Positions 19,598 through 29,056 of a stretch of 64,000 bases of DNA are shown one piece after another. Numbering within the stretch: position 1 is the first letter of the stretch; each line of letters opens with the position of its first letter. The DNA comes from Arthrobacter stackebrandtii (GTDB lineage Bacteria > Actinomycetota > Actinomycetes > Actinomycetales > Micrococcaceae): assembly GCF_017876675.1 (NCBI RefSeq), contig NZ_JAGIOI010000001.1, positions 2,480,001-2,544,000 of the forward strand, in the 5' to 3' direction. Below the pieces are notes generated by a model, which was given only the letters and a program-made list of their open reading frames with translations, was not told where the DNA came from and made no database searches. The translations under genes and the position numbers were made by a program.

Positions 19598-19969
19598 ATG
19601 GCACTGTCCGTAAGAGGAAAGTCCAAGGCCGCAGCACGCGGCCGTCGTCACCTGCGTGTGCGCAAGCGCATCAGCGGAACCACTGTGCGTCCGCGCCTGG
19701 TGGTCAACCGTTCGGCACGCCACGTATTCGTGCAGGTCATTGATGACACCCAGGGCCTGACCCTGGTGTCGGCATCAACCCTGGAAGCCGACCTGCGCGC
19801 ATTTGACGGTGACAAGACCGCCAAGGCCAAGCGCGTTGGCGAGCTCGTTGCAGAGCGCGCCAAGGCTGCAGGCATTGAAGCTGTTGTCTTCGACCGTGGC
19901 GGCAACCGCTACCACGGCCGTGTCGCAGCCATTGCCGACGGCGCACGTGAAGGCGGTCTGGCACTGTGA
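19598..19969 (+). CDS. rplR: 50S ribosomal protein L18
   Basis: A 123-residue L18, which binds 5S rRNA with L5. It shows [19 protein letters not shown] and [25 protein letters not shown]. It begins 2 bp after rplF. Confidence 0.98.
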   Translation: MALSVRGKSKAAARGRRHLRVRKRISGTTVRPRLVVNRSARHVFVQVIDDTQGLTLVSASTLEADLRAFDGDKTAKAKRVGELVAERAKAAGIEAVVFDRGGNRYHGRVAAIADGAREGGLAL

Positions 19970-19995
19970 CCGAAAACATCAACAAGGAGAACACT

Positions 19996-20676
19996 GTGTC
20001 AGAAGCAACTGCAGCTGACGGTGCAGCCGCGAAGACTGAGACTGCTGCAGGCGCCGACAGCGCCCGTGGCCGTGGCGGTCGCGACGGTGCTCGTGGAGGC
20101 CGCGAAGGCGGTCGCGACGGCGGCCGTGGCCGTGGTCGCGACGGTGGACGCGAGGCTGAGAAGAGCCAGTTCATCGAGCGCGTAGTCAACATCAACCGTG
20201 TTGCCAAGGTTGTCAAGGGTGGTCGTCGCTTCAGCTTCACTGCGCTCGTCATCGTTGGTGACGGCAACGGCATGGTTGGCGTCGGCTACGGCAAGGCAAA
20301 GGAAGTTCCTGCCGCAATCGCCAAGGGTGTTGAAGAAGCCAAGAAGTCCTTCTTCCGCGTCCCCATGATTGGCAAGACCATTCCGCACCGCGTGCAGGGC
20401 GAGGCCGCTGCCGGCGTCGTCATGCTCCGTCCGGCTGCTGCTGGTACCGGTGTTATTGCCGGTGGCCCGGTTCGCGCCATCCTGGAATGCGTTGGCATCC
20501 ACGACGTTCTGTCGAAGTCACTGGGTTCCTCCAACGCCATCAACATTGTTCACGCAACTGTTGCTGCCTTGAAGGGCCTGGAAGACCCCAAGGCTGTCGC
20601 GGCACGCCGCGGCCTGCCTTTGGATGAAGTTGCTCCGGCCGTCCTGTTGCGCAACATGCAGAAGGCAGGTCTGTAA
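19996..20676 (+). CDS. rpsE: 30S ribosomal protein S5 with Gly/Arg-rich N-terminus
   Basis: A 226-residue S5, a decoding-fidelity protein at the mRNA entry site. The core has [23 protein letters not shown] and [21 protein letters not shown]. It is preceded by a ~50-residue Arg/Gly/Asp-rich segment (repeats of [14 protein letters not shown]). The GTG at 19996 is preferred because AAGGAG lies 6 nt upstream. An in-frame GTG at 19966 overlapping the rplR stop would add ten residues. The last base of its stop is the first of the rpmD ATG. Confidence 0.95.
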   Translation: MSEATAADGAAAKTETAAGADSARGRGGRDGARGGREGGRDGGRGRGRDGGREAEKSQFIERVVNINRVAKVVKGGRRFSFTALVIVGDGNGMVGVGYGKAKEVPAAIAKGVEEAKKSFFRVPMIGKTIPHRVQGEAAAGVVMLRPAAAGTGVIAGGPVRAILECVGIHDVLSKSLGSSNAINIVHATVAALKGLEDPKAVAARRGLPLDEVAPAVLLRNMQKAGL

Positions 20677-20888
20677 TGACTACACCGAAGAACATTCAGC
20701 CTTCTGACAAGAAGCTGGAAATCACGCAGATCAAGGGCATCATCGGTGCCAAGCAGAACCAGAAGGACTGCCTTCGTTCACTCGGCCTCAAGCACATCGG
20801 CGACTCTGTTGTCCGTACGGCTGATGCAGTGACCGCCGGCATGATCAACACGGTTTCGCACCTGGTCAAGGTCGAGGAGGCGAAGTAA
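20676..20888 (+). CDS. rpmD: 50S ribosomal protein L30
   Basis: A 70-residue L30 with [28 protein letters not shown]. The TAATG overlap with rpsE implies coupling. Length is slightly above the usual ~60 because of a short polar N-terminus. Confidence 0.97.
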   Translation: MTTPKNIQPSDKKLEITQIKGIIGAKQNQKDCLRSLGLKHIGDSVVRTADAVTAGMINTVSHLVKVEEAK

Positions 20889-20889
20889 A

Positions 20890-21369
20890 GTGGCTGAAAA
20901 GAACACTGCCGAAACTGCTGAGAAGCAGAATGCACTGAAGGTCCACCACCTGCGTCCCGCACCGGGTGCCAAGACGGCTAAAACCCGTGTTGGCCGTGGT
21001 GAGGCATCCAAGGGTAAGACCGCCGGTCGCGGTACCAAGGGAACCAAGGCACGCTACCAGGTAAAGGCTGGCTTTGCCGGCGGCCAGCTGCCGCTGCACA
21101 TGCGCCTGCCCAAGCTGCGCGGCTTCAAGAACCCGTTCCGCGTCGAGTTCCAGGTTGTCAACCTGGACCGCATCAACGAACTGTTCCCCGAAGGTGGCGC
21201 TGTCACCGTTGAGGCACTCGTTGAGAAGGGCGCCGTTCGCAAGAACCAGCCCGTGAAGGTGCTCGGCACCGGCGACATCACCGTCAAGGTTGATGTTGCT
21301 GCCGACGCATTCTCCACAAGCGCAGTAGAGAAGATCACTGCTGCAGGTGGCACCACCACCGAACTGTAA
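20890..21369 (+). CDS. rplO: 50S ribosomal protein L15
   Basis: A 159-residue L15, a late 50S assembly protein. It shows [33 protein letters not shown]-type Gly-rich sequence and [19 protein letters not shown]. It begins with GTG one base after the rpmD stop. It is the last ribosomal gene before secY. Confidence 0.97.
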   Translation: MAEKNTAETAEKQNALKVHHLRPAPGAKTAKTRVGRGEASKGKTAGRGTKGTKARYQVKAGFAGGQLPLHMRLPKLRGFKNPFRVEFQVVNLDRINELFPEGGAVTVEALVEKGAVRKNQPVKVLGTGDITVKVDVAADAFSTSAVEKITAAGGTTTEL

Positions 21370-21407
21370 AAAGTTCATAAATGCGCACATCTAGCGACTA
21401 GACTCTT

Positions 21408-21452
21408 GGTGGGCGGAGCTCATGTTCCGCTCACCAGGGGTCTTTCGTTTTA
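21408..21452 (+). terminator. Hairpin after rplO
   Basis: A 10-bp stem (21408-21417 against 21426-21435, one G-U pair) with an 8-nt loop is followed by a T-rich run. It may attenuate read-through into secY. A TAGACT hexamer at 21529-21534 with TTTCAA 19 bp upstream could restart transcription for secY. Confidence 0.55.
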
Positions 21453-21590
21453 TGTGCACGGGTCCGTATCCACCCGCTCATTTGTTGTGGCCGTCCGTCA
21501 CAGTTTCAATGAGAGTGAGATCACCCATTAGACTCTGTCCTTGGGCTTCACTACGAAAGCCACTCCAATTACTACACTTCAGGAGGACGC

Positions 21591-22916
21591 TTGCTTTCCG
21601 CATTTGGCCGCGCCTTTCGCACGCCTGATCTGCGACGCAAGTTGTTGTTCACGCTGGGAATTATCGCCATCTTCCGCATGGGTGCCTTCATCCCATCGCC
21701 CGGTATTGATTACCGCAACGTTCAACAGTGTGTGAATGCTGCCGACACCAGTCAGGGCATCTACCAGCTTGTCAACTTGTTCAGCGGCGGCGCCTTGCTG
21801 CAGGTTTCCATCTTTGCGCTGGGAATCATGCCGTACATCACCGCGAGCATCATCGTCCAGCTGCTGCGTGTAGTCATTCCCCGCTTCCAGGAACTGCACC
21901 TCGAAGGTGCCCAGGGTCAGGGCCAGCTCACGCAATACACGCGCTACCTGACCATCGCCCTCGGCCTGCTCAACGCCACCACGCTGGTGACGCTGGCCCG
22001 TTCCGGGCAGCTCTTCGCCGGCTGTGGCGCCGCAGGCACCCCCGGCGCGCTGATCCCCAATGACAACCTGGTCACGATCCTGCTGCTCATCATCACCTTG
22101 ACGGCCGGTTCCGGCCTGATCATGTGGATGGGCGAGCTTGTCACCGAAAAGGGTGTCGGCAACGGCATGTCCCTGCTGATCTTCGTTGCCATTGCAGCAC
22201 AGTTCCCCACCTCCCTGGGCGCCATCCTGAAGACCCAGGGCTGGGGCACCTTCCTGATCGTCATGGTGGTCGGCCTGCTGGTTGTGGCACTCGTGGTGTT
22301 CGTTGAGCAGTCGCAGCGACGCATCCCCGTGCAGTATGCCAAGCGCATGGTCGGACGCCGCACCATGGGCGGCACCAGCACCTACATCCCCATCAAGGTC
22401 AACATGGCCGGCGTTATCCCGGTCATCTTTGCTTCCTCCATGCTTTACCTCCCGGCACTTATCGCCCAGTTCGCCACTCCGGCCAACGGAGCGGATGTGC
22501 CGCTGTGGATCGAATGGATCAACAACTACCTCACACGCGGCGATCACCCGATCTACATGCTGCTCTACTTCCTGTTGACCATTGGATTCACGTACTTCTA
22601 CGTTGCGATCACCTTCAACCCTGAAGAAGTCTCCGACAACATGAAGAAGTACGGCGGGTTCATTCCCGGCATCCGTGCCGGGCGGCCCACGCAGGATTAC
22701 CTGCAGTACGTCATTTCCCGCATCACGCTCCCGGGCTCCATGTACCTGGGTATCGTCGCCCTGATTCCGCTGATCGCCTTGGTGATGGTGGGTGCCAACC
22801 AGAACTTCCCGTTCGGCGGCACCTCGATCCTGATTGTGGTTGGCGTTGGCTTGGAGACGGTCAAGCAAATTGATGCACAACTCCAGCAGCGTCACTACGA
22901 AGGGCTATTGCGATGA
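21591..22916 (+). CDS. secY: Protein translocase subunit SecY
   Basis: A 441-residue, 10-helix SecY, the protein-conducting channel of the Sec pathway. It shows FRTPDLRRKLLFTLGIIAIFRMGAFIP-type start, ITASIIVQLL in TM2, GMSLLIF, and the cytoplasmic loop QRRIPVQYAKRMVGR. The start is a rare TTG at 21591, supported by CAGGAGGACGC just upstream. The stop overlaps the adk start by 4 bp (ATGA). Confidence 0.98.
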   Translation: MLSAFGRAFRTPDLRRKLLFTLGIIAIFRMGAFIPSPGIDYRNVQQCVNAADTSQGIYQLVNLFSGGALLQVSIFALGIMPYITASIIVQLLRVVIPRFQELHLEGAQGQGQLTQYTRYLTIALGLLNATTLVTLARSGQLFAGCGAAGTPGALIPNDNLVTILLLIITLTAGSGLIMWMGELVTEKGVGNGMSLLIFVAIAAQFPTSLGAILKTQGWGTFLIVMVVGLLVVALVVFVEQSQRRIPVQYAKRMVGRRTMGGTSTYIPIKVNMAGVIPVIFASSMLYLPALIAQFATPANGADVPLWIEWINNYLTRGDHPIYMLLYFLLTIGFTYFYVAITFNPEEVSDNMKKYGGFIPGIRAGRPTQDYLQYVISRITLPGSMYLGIVALIPLIALVMVGANQNFPFGGTSILIVVGVGLETVKQIDAQLQQRHYEGLLR

Positions 22917-23491
22917 CAAGAATGCTGATCATTGGACCCCCCGGGTCAGGCAAAGGAACACAGGCGGAACGCATCACGGCAGATCTGGGCATCGTAGCCA
23001 TCTCCACCGGCGATATTTTCCGTGCCAACGTCAAGGGTGAAACGCCCCTTGGCCTCGAGGCCAAGAAGTACATTGACAAGGGCGATTTCGTGCCGGATAG
23101 CGTCACCAACAACATGGTGCGCGCCCGCCTGGCCGAGAGCGACGTCGCGGACGGTTTCCTGCTTGACGGCTACCCGCGCACCTCTCCCCAGGTGGACGAG
23201 CTTGACGACATCCTGGCCTCGGCCGGCGTCGAACTCGACATTGTGGTCCAGCTGACGGCCGACGACGAGGAGCTCGTCAAGCGCCTGCTGGGCCGCGCCC
23301 TGGAAACCGGGCGCACGGATGACACCGAAGAGGTCATCCGCCACCGCCTGGACCTCTACCGGGAACAGACCGAGGTTGTGGTGGCCCGCTATGCGGAGCG
23401 CGGCATCCTGGCCAAGGTTGACGGACTCGGCGAGATGGACGATGTGACCGCCAGGGTCATGGACGCCATCAACAAGCGCAAGGCAGCCTAG
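22913..23491 (+). CDS. adk: Adenylate kinase
   Basis: A 192-residue kinase interconverting AMP + ATP and 2 ADP. The P-loop GPPGSGKGTQ is at residues 8-17; DGYPRT and the short lid (RALETGRTDDTEEVIRHRL) identify the short form, which lacks the zinc-binding lid of the ~214-residue enzymes. It overlaps secY and is followed by a terminator, so it closes the spc-secY transcript. Confidence 0.98.
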   Translation: MTRMLIIGPPGSGKGTQAERITADLGIVAISTGDIFRANVKGETPLGLEAKKYIDKGDFVPDSVTNNMVRARLAESDVADGFLLDGYPRTSPQVDELDDILASAGVELDIVVQLTADDEELVKRLLGRALETGRTDDTEEVIRHRLDLYREQTEVVVARYAERGILAKVDGLGEMDDVTARVMDAINKRKAA

Positions 23492-23544
23492 CCTCCAACC
23501 GGGCATTCAAGCAGGCGGGCCCACAGGTGCCGCCGCTTGTGAAG

Positions 23545-23592
23545 GAGGGCTCCTTCCCGCACCATGGGGAGGGGCCCTCAATTATTTTTAGG
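23545..23592 (+). terminator. Terminator after adk
   Basis: A G-U tolerant stem (23545-23558 against 23566-23579) is followed by AATTATTTTTA. It ends 15 bp before map, whose ribosome site lies just after it. Confidence 0.7.
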
Positions 23593-23606
23593 GAAAGGAT
23601 TCTTTC

Positions 23607-24443
23607 ATGGCATTCGGCCAGCAAAGAATTGAATACAAGACCATCGACCAGATGCGCATCATGCGCCGCAGCGGACTCATCCTCGATGCCGCACTGAAGA
23701 AGACGGTGGCCGCAGTAGCCCCCGGCGTCACCACTGGCGACCTCGACGCCATCTTCGCCGCCGAGCTGAAGAAGGCCGGCGCCACCTCCAACTTCCTGGG
23801 CTACCACGGCTTCCCGGCCACCATCTGCACCTCGGTCAACGAGGAGGTCGTCCACGGCATCCCGGGCAAGCGCGTCCTGGAGGCGGGCGACCTGATCTCC
23901 ATCGACGGCGGTGCCATCGTTGAAGGCTGGCACTCCGACTCCGCCCGCAGCGTGATCGTGGGCGGCCCCGCCGACGAGGACCCCGCCGACCGCCGCCTTT
24001 CCGACATCACGGAGGAGGCCATGTGGCGCGGCATTGCCGCCATGGCCTCCGCCAAGTACGTGGGCGACATCGGCGACGCCATCGACGAGTACGTCACCTC
24101 GCAGCCCGGGAAGGAACTGGGCATCCTGGAGGACTACGTGGGGCACGGCATCGGTTCGGCCATGCACATGCCGCCGGATGTGCTCAACTACTCATCCAAG
24201 CACCGTGGCCCCAAGCTCAAGCCCGGCATGTGCCTTGCCCTGGAGCCCATGCTGGTCCGCGGCGGCCTGGAAACGGTCACCCTGGAGGACGACTGGACAG
24301 TTGTCACCACCGACAAGGCCCGTGCCGCGCACTGGGAGCACTCGGTCGCCGTCCATGCCAAGGGCATTTGGGTGCTCACCGCGGACGACGGCGGTGCGGA
24401 GCGGCTTGCGCCGTGGGGCGTCACCCCGGTGCCGCTGGACTAG
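23607..24443 (+). CDS. map: Methionine aminopeptidase, type I
   Basis: A 278-residue enzyme removing the initiator methionine from new proteins; it uses two metal ions. The ligands lie in the motifs SIDGGAIVEGWHSDSARS (two Asp), GHGIGSAMHMPP (His), LALEPM (Glu) and AAHWEHSVAV (Glu). GGGAAAGGA precedes the ATG. It follows adk, as in many spc operons, but a terminator separates the two, so it may have extra control. Confidence 0.97.
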   Translation: MAFGQQRIEYKTIDQMRIMRRSGLILDAALKKTVAAVAPGVTTGDLDAIFAAELKKAGATSNFLGYHGFPATICTSVNEEVVHGIPGKRVLEAGDLISIDGGAIVEGWHSDSARSVIVGGPADEDPADRRLSDITEEAMWRGIAAMASAKYVGDIGDAIDEYVTSQPGKELGILEDYVGHGIGSAMHMPPDVLNYSSKHRGPKLKPGMCLALEPMLVRGGLETVTLEDDWTVVTTDKARAAHWEHSVAVHAKGIWVLTADDGGAERLAPWGVTPVPLD

Positions 24444-24796
24444 GATCCCGCACAACCCGCGCCACCCTGGCCGACCCGCCAGTGGCCTTGTAGGCCCGCA
24501 GCAGCGGCTGTGGAAACGACATGCTTTTTGCGTTTCCACAGCTGTTGCAGCGGGCCTTTTTTGTGTTCGCGGCCTTTCGGCAGCGGCCAGCCGGGAGACA
24601 TCCGGGACGCGGCCACCACCCTTGGTGTGGCCTGCTGCACAGGGGCGGAAACAGCCTTCGGCGGGAGTTTGCCTGGGGTACACCCAGAGGCCACGCATAG
24701 GGCAGATAGCCTCCGTAGCTTGGTGGTTGAAGGCGAGGGCCGGATCGTGAAGAACCGGCGGTGCCTGTAGACAACTGCCACAAGGAGTGCCGGAAC
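24444..24796. other. Intergenic region between map and the glycerophosphodiesterase gene
   Basis: Holds the map terminator (24492-24562), then about 230 bp with a GGCCACC...GGTGTGGCC hairpin near 24612 but no credible ORF and no promoter I can place with confidence. Confidence 0.5.
24492..24562 (+). terminator. Long-stem terminator after map
   Basis: An extended stem pairs GGCTGTGGAAACG (24506-24518) with CGTTTCCACAGCT, extended by AGGCCCGC pairing with GCGGGCCT, then a run of T (24556-24562). Confidence 0.9.
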
Positions 24797-25582
24797 ATGA
24801 AACTATTTGCCCACCGGGGCGTCTCAGCCCACCTGCCGGAGAACACCATGGCTGCGTTCGCGCGGGCCGTTGAACTCGGCGTCGCAGGCATTGAACTGGA
24901 TGTCCAGCTCTCGGGGGACAACGTGCCGGTCGTCATCCACGACGACAGCGTGGACCGCACCACCAACGGCACCGGCGCAACGGACGAATTCACCGCGCAC
25001 CAGCTGGGACTGCTGGATGCAGGATCCGGCGAAGGCGTGCCCACGCTCGCGCAGGTGCTGGGCCTGGCCGCCGGCAAGCTGCGCGTCAACATTGAACTCA
25101 AGGACGGGCAGGCAGTGGGCCCCGTCGCCGCTGTCGTGGCCGACATTCCGGGGCTCGACTGGTTTGCCTCCTCAGCCGACTGGAACGCCTTGGCGCAAAT
25201 GGTCCGGCAGGTGCCGGGCGCAAAGGTCTACCCGCTGTGTGTCGGCACCTTTGACAAGTTCCGGGCTGTGCTCTCCGACGGCGTGGACGGCGAGGACTTC
25301 GCCAGCCGCGACCTGCAGGCGGCGGTTGACTTTGCCGTGAGGCACGGGGGAGAGGGCGTGTCCGTCTGGGAGGCCGGACTGGATGCGGCCGACGTGGCGG
25401 CCATTCATGACGCCGGCCTGCAGGCATGGGTGTGGACGGTCAACGACTCAACCCGGGCCGCCGAGCTGCTGGCTCTGGGCGTGGACGGGATCTGCACGGA
25501 CGACCCCGAACTGCTCCGGGGCGCCTCCGGTGCGGGCCGGGCCGGGATTCCTGACGGCGCCTTGGCCGGCGTGGGCGGTTAG
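24797..25582 (+). CDS. ugpQ: Glycerophosphodiester phosphodiesterase
   Basis: A 261-residue cytoplasmic GDPD that hydrolyses deacylated phospholipids to glycerol-3-phosphate and an alcohol. The catalytic His-Arg pair is in LFAHRGVSAHLPENT; metal ligands lie in GIELDVQLSGDNVPVVIHDDSVDRTTNG. The ATG at 24797 is used because AAGGAG lies 9 nt upstream and the family N-terminus starts there. The next three genes encode a Ugp-like importer, so the cluster probably takes up and breaks down glycerophosphodiesters. Confidence 0.92.
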   Translation: MKLFAHRGVSAHLPENTMAAFARAVELGVAGIELDVQLSGDNVPVVIHDDSVDRTTNGTGATDEFTAHQLGLLDAGSGEGVPTLAQVLGLAAGKLRVNIELKDGQAVGPVAAVVADIPGLDWFASSADWNALAQMVRQVPGAKVYPLCVGTFDKFRAVLSDGVDGEDFASRDLQAAVDFAVRHGGEGVSVWEAGLDAADVAAIHDAGLQAWVWTVNDSTRAAELLALGVDGICTDDPELLRGASGAGRAGIPDGALAGVGG

Positions 25583-25586
25583 GCCC

Positions 25587-26546
25587 ATGCCGCAACTGGC
25601 TCACGCTGCCGTCCCCGTGGCGAGGACAGCACCCGCAGCACCCTCCGGGCACCCACCGGCCGGGCGCAGGCGCCGCGTGCCGTGGAAATCATGGCTGCTG
25701 TTCCTGCTCTTTGCCGGACCCAACGTGGTCCTGCTCCTCGTTTTCACCTACAAGCCTCTTGTGCAGTCACTGCAATATTCACTGCTGCAGTGGAACATCG
25801 GCTCCGCCACCGCGCGTTTCGTGGGGCTCGAGAACTATGCCAGCTGGCTTGCCGACCCCGCCACAGCCAACGTGGTGCGGGTGACCCTCGTGTTTACCCT
25901 CGCCACGGTGGCCGGCGGCATGGTCCTGGGCCTGTCCCTGGCACTGCTGCTGAACCGGAAGCTTCGCGGCACCGGCGCCGCCCGCACCGTGGTCGTCGCC
26001 CCCTACGTCCTGTCGGGAGTCGCCGTCGGCCTGCTCTGGCTCTTCGTTTTTGACCCGAACTTTGGCGTGATCGGTGCGCTCCTGAAGTTGGTGGGGGTCA
26101 AGTCCCCGGACTGGTACAACGATCCGGCCTGGGCGCTGCCCATGATCATCATCGTGTACCTGTGGAAAAACGTGGGTTATGTGGCGCTGATCTACCTCGC
26201 GGCGCTGCAGGCTGTACCCAGGGACCTGACCGAGGCGGCGACCCTGGACGGCGCCGGGCCGTTCGCATCCTTCCGCCACGTGGTGCTGCCGCTCCTGGGG
26301 CCCACCACCTTCTTCCTGTCCGTCACCACCCTGCTGAGCTCGCTGCAGTCCTTTGACATCATCCAGGCGATGACCCGGGGCGGGCCGTTGGAGGGAACCA
26401 CCACCATGATGTACCAGATATACCAGGAAGGCTTTGCCACCGGCCGGGCAGGGTACTCCTCCGCCATTGCAACAATCCTCTTCCTGGTCCTGCTGGTGGT
26501 CACCGCCGTGCAGATGCTGTTCATCCAAAAGAAGGTCCACTACTGA
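25587..26546 (+). CDS. ugpA: ABC transporter permease, UgpA-like
   Basis: A 319-residue inner-membrane permease with six helices. It has the EAA loop (EAATLDGAGPFASFRHVVLPLLGPT) that contacts the ATPase. The ATG at 25587 gives a 30-residue basic N-terminus before TM1 (SWLLFLLFAGPNVVLLLVF). It is 4 bp after the phosphodiesterase and overlaps the next permease by 1 bp. Substrate assignment to glycerol-3-phosphate diesters rests on the neighbour ugpQ; other sugars are possible. Confidence 0.85.
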   Translation: MPQLAHAAVPVARTAPAAPSGHPPAGRRRRVPWKSWLLFLLFAGPNVVLLLVFTYKPLVQSLQYSLLQWNIGSATARFVGLENYASWLADPATANVVRVTLVFTLATVAGGMVLGLSLALLLNRKLRGTGAARTVVVAPYVLSGVAVGLLWLFVFDPNFGVIGALLKLVGVKSPDWYNDPAWALPMIIIVYLWKNVGYVALIYLAALQAVPRDLTEAATLDGAGPFASFRHVVLPLLGPTTFFLSVTTLLSSLQSFDIIQAMTRGGPLEGTTTMMYQIYQEGFATGRAGYSSAIATILFLVLLVVTAVQMLFIQKKVHY

Positions 26547-27460
26547 TGAGCCTCGACGCCAAAAAACTCAGTCCCGTCAAGGTGGCGGAAATGCCGCCGT
26601 GGCCCGGCGGTGCGGCCGGCGGCACGCCGCAGGAACCTGCAAGGCGCAGGATACAGGCCGGCGGCTACCTGATGATGCTGGCGGCCGTGGCCGTCATGGT
26701 CCTGCCGTTGGTGTGGATGATGCTGGCCAGCTTCAAGGAACGCGACGAAATCTACACCGTCCCCATCCAGTGGCTGCCGGAATCCTTTGACCTGTCCAAC
26801 TATGCCGCCGCCCTGGCGGCGGTGCCATTCGGCAACTTTTTCATCAATTCCCTCATCACCACCCTGGTCGGGGCCACACTGAAGATCGCGCTCGGGCTGA
26901 CCACCGCCTACGCCGTCGTGTTCCTGGAGTTCCCCTTCAAGAACCTCATCTTCGGGCTGGTGGTGTTCGCGCTGCTGGTGCCGCAGCAGATTGTCATCAT
27001 CCCCAACTACACGCTCGTCTCCGACCTGGGCTGGATCAACACCTACCAGGGGCTCATCCTGCCGGGGCTCGCCAGCGCCTTTGGCACCTTCCTGTTCCGC
27101 CAGCATTTCCTCACACTGCCGGTTTCCGTCCTCGAGGCGGCGGCGCTGGACGGCGCGAGCCACTGGACCCGGCTCTGGCGGTTTGTTGTGCCCATCTCGG
27201 CGCCCACCATTGCCGCCGTGGCCCTGGTCTCCATCGTCTCCGAATGGAATGAGTACCTCTGGCCGCTGCTGGTGGTGGACAGGGCGGAGATGATGACCCT
27301 GCCGGTGGGGCTGACCCTGCTGCAGAACAACGACGGCGTCACCAACTGGGGCGTCCTGATGGCCGGCACCGTATTGATCACCGTGCCTGTGCTGCTCGTC
27401 TTCTTCCTGCTGCAGCGCAGGATCGTCTCCGGGCTCACCTCCGGCGCCGTCACCGGCTGA
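26546..27460 (+). CDS. ugpE: ABC transporter permease, UgpE-like
   Basis: A 304-residue partner permease with an EAA loop (EAAALDGASHWTRLWRFVVPI). N-terminal residues 1-35 are polar and Pro-rich. It has the MalG/UgpE-type FLFRQHFLTLP segment. TGATG overlap with ugpA. No ATP-binding subunit follows, so a shared MsiK/UgpC-type ATPase encoded elsewhere is expected. Confidence 0.85.
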   Translation: MSLDAKKLSPVKVAEMPPWPGGAAGGTPQEPARRRIQAGGYLMMLAAVAVMVLPLVWMMLASFKERDEIYTVPIQWLPESFDLSNYAAALAAVPFGNFFINSLITTLVGATLKIALGLTTAYAVVFLEFPFKNLIFGLVVFALLVPQQIVIIPNYTLVSDLGWINTYQGLILPGLASAFGTFLFRQHFLTLPVSVLEAAALDGASHWTRLWRFVVPISAPTIAAVALVSIVSEWNEYLWPLLVVDRAEMMTLPVGLTLLQNNDGVTNWGVLMAGTVLITVPVLLVFFLLQRRIVSGLTSGAVTG

Positions 27461-27546
27461 TCCCCACCACGTCAACAACCCAGTCCCACAAGTCCCCAGC
27501 AACCTCCGCCTGCCGCCGTGCAGGCACAAACAACCAGGAGTGAACC

Positions 27547-28896
27547 ATGAATGCCTCACCTTTTGCCACCATGAACCGCCGGCAGCTGCTCCAGCTCGCA
27601 GCCCTCCTTGGCGGGGCCGGTGCGCTGGCCGCCTGCGGGGGGCCCGCCGTCGGCGGTGCCGGCGGGGCCGCAAGCGATGCAGCCACCGACTGGGCGGCAG
27701 TGACCCCGGCCCAGGAGATCACCTGGTGGTCCAACCACCCCGGCACCTCCAAGGACATCGAGTCGGAGATCATCAAGCGATTCACCGCAGAGACCGGCAT
27801 CAAGGTCAACCTCGTCACTGCAGGCGCCAACTACGATGAAGTCGCACAGAAGTTCCAGGCCGCCTCCGGTTCCAGCAACGTCCCGGACCTGGTCATCGCC
27901 AGTGATGTCTGGTGGTTCCGCTACATGATCAACGGCCAGATCCTGCCGCTGGACCAGCTGGCGAAGCACCTGGAATTTGGCACCGACGACTTCAACACCA
28001 CCCTCTACAACGACTATGGGTTCGCCGACTCGCACTGGGCCGTCCCCTACGCGCGCTCGACCCCGCTGTTCTACTACAACCGTGCCGTGTGGGAAAAGGC
28101 CGGACTGCCCGACCGTGCACCGAAGACCTGGGCGGAGTTTGACGAGTGGGCACCCAAGATCGCGTCCGCAGGGGAGGTCATGCCGCTCGGCCTGGGCAAG
28201 GGCACGTCCTGGACGGCATGGTGGTTCTGCAACATGCTGTGGGGCGCCGGCGGCGCCTACTCCAGTGACTGGACCATGACGCTGGACACCCCCGAAGCGC
28301 TTGCCGCCGCCAACTACCTGCAAACCATCATCTACGACAACAAGACGGCGGCCGTCACCTCCAACGACCATGTGGCTGATTTTGGTGCGGGACTCACAGG
28401 CTGCACGATTGCCTCGACAGGCTCACTGACCGGCATCCTTGGCGCCGCGAAGTTTGAGGTGGGCACCGGCTTCCTGCCCGAAGGCGTCAAGGGCCCCGCC
28501 TGCCCGACGGGTGGCACCGGCCTGGCCATTCCGGCCGGCAAGTCACCCGAGCAGCAGCTGGCGGCGGGCATGTTCCTGAAGTTCCTCACGAATGCCGAGA
28601 ACACGGCCTACTTCTCCTCCAACACCGGATACATGCCGGTGCGGACCTCCGCAGTTGAAGGCGAAACCATGCAGGCCGTCTACGCAAAGATGCCCCAGTT
28701 CCGCACGGCCGTGGACCAGCTGGCCGGCACACGGGTGCAGGACTGGGGACGGGTGTTTGTGCCCAACGGCGACAAGGACCTGACCACGGCGCTGGAAAAG
28801 ATCATGCTGCAGCAAGGGGACCCGGCCGAGGCCTTCGCCACCGCATCGGCCTCCATCACCAAGTCGTACGAGGAAAACGTGAAGCCCTACCTGTAG
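27547..28896 (+). CDS. ugpB: Solute-binding lipoprotein, UgpB-like
   Basis: A 449-residue extracellular binding protein. The signal region has NRRQLLQLAALLGGAGALAAC with a lipobox cysteine at residue 30; the RR could allow Tat export. The mature part shows the family-1 binding protein pattern (ITWWSNHPGTSKDIESEIIKRF, WAVPYARSTPLFYYNRAVWEKAGL). It ends the four-gene cluster and is followed by a hairpin. Ligand inferred from context. Confidence 0.85.
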   Translation: MNASPFATMNRRQLLQLAALLGGAGALAACGGPAVGGAGGAASDAATDWAAVTPAQEITWWSNHPGTSKDIESEIIKRFTAETGIKVNLVTAGANYDEVAQKFQAASGSSNVPDLVIASDVWWFRYMINGQILPLDQLAKHLEFGTDDFNTTLYNDYGFADSHWAVPYARSTPLFYYNRAVWEKAGLPDRAPKTWAEFDEWAPKIASAGEVMPLGLGKGTSWTAWWFCNMLWGAGGAYSSDWTMTLDTPEALAAANYLQTIIYDNKTAAVTSNDHVADFGAGLTGCTIASTGSLTGILGAAKFEVGTGFLPEGVKGPACPTGGTGLAIPAGKSPEQQLAAGMFLKFLTNAENTAYFSSNTGYMPVRTSAVEGETMQAVYAKMPQFRTAVDQLAGTRVQDWGRVFVPNGDKDLTTALEKIMLQQGDPAEAFATASASITKSYEENVKPYL

Positions 28897-28915
28897 GCCA
28901 CTGCCCCGATATGAC

Positions 28916-28973
28916 GCCCGCGGCGGCGCCCGTGAAGTCCCAACGGAAGGGGTTCACGGGTGCTTCCGCGGGC
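28916..28973 (+). terminator. Two-part hairpin after the Ugp-like operon
   Basis: GCCCGCGG (28916-28923) pairs with CCGCGGGC (28966-28973) and inside it CCCGTGAA (28929-28936) pairs with TTCACGGG (28953-28960). No T-tract follows. Confidence 0.5.
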
Positions 28974-29056
28974 CGCCTGCGTTCAGGCGCAGTTTTGACC
29001 TGGTTGGGGAGACAATGGTTGGGAACCACACGTCAAGCGGCGAAGGAGCCCACACC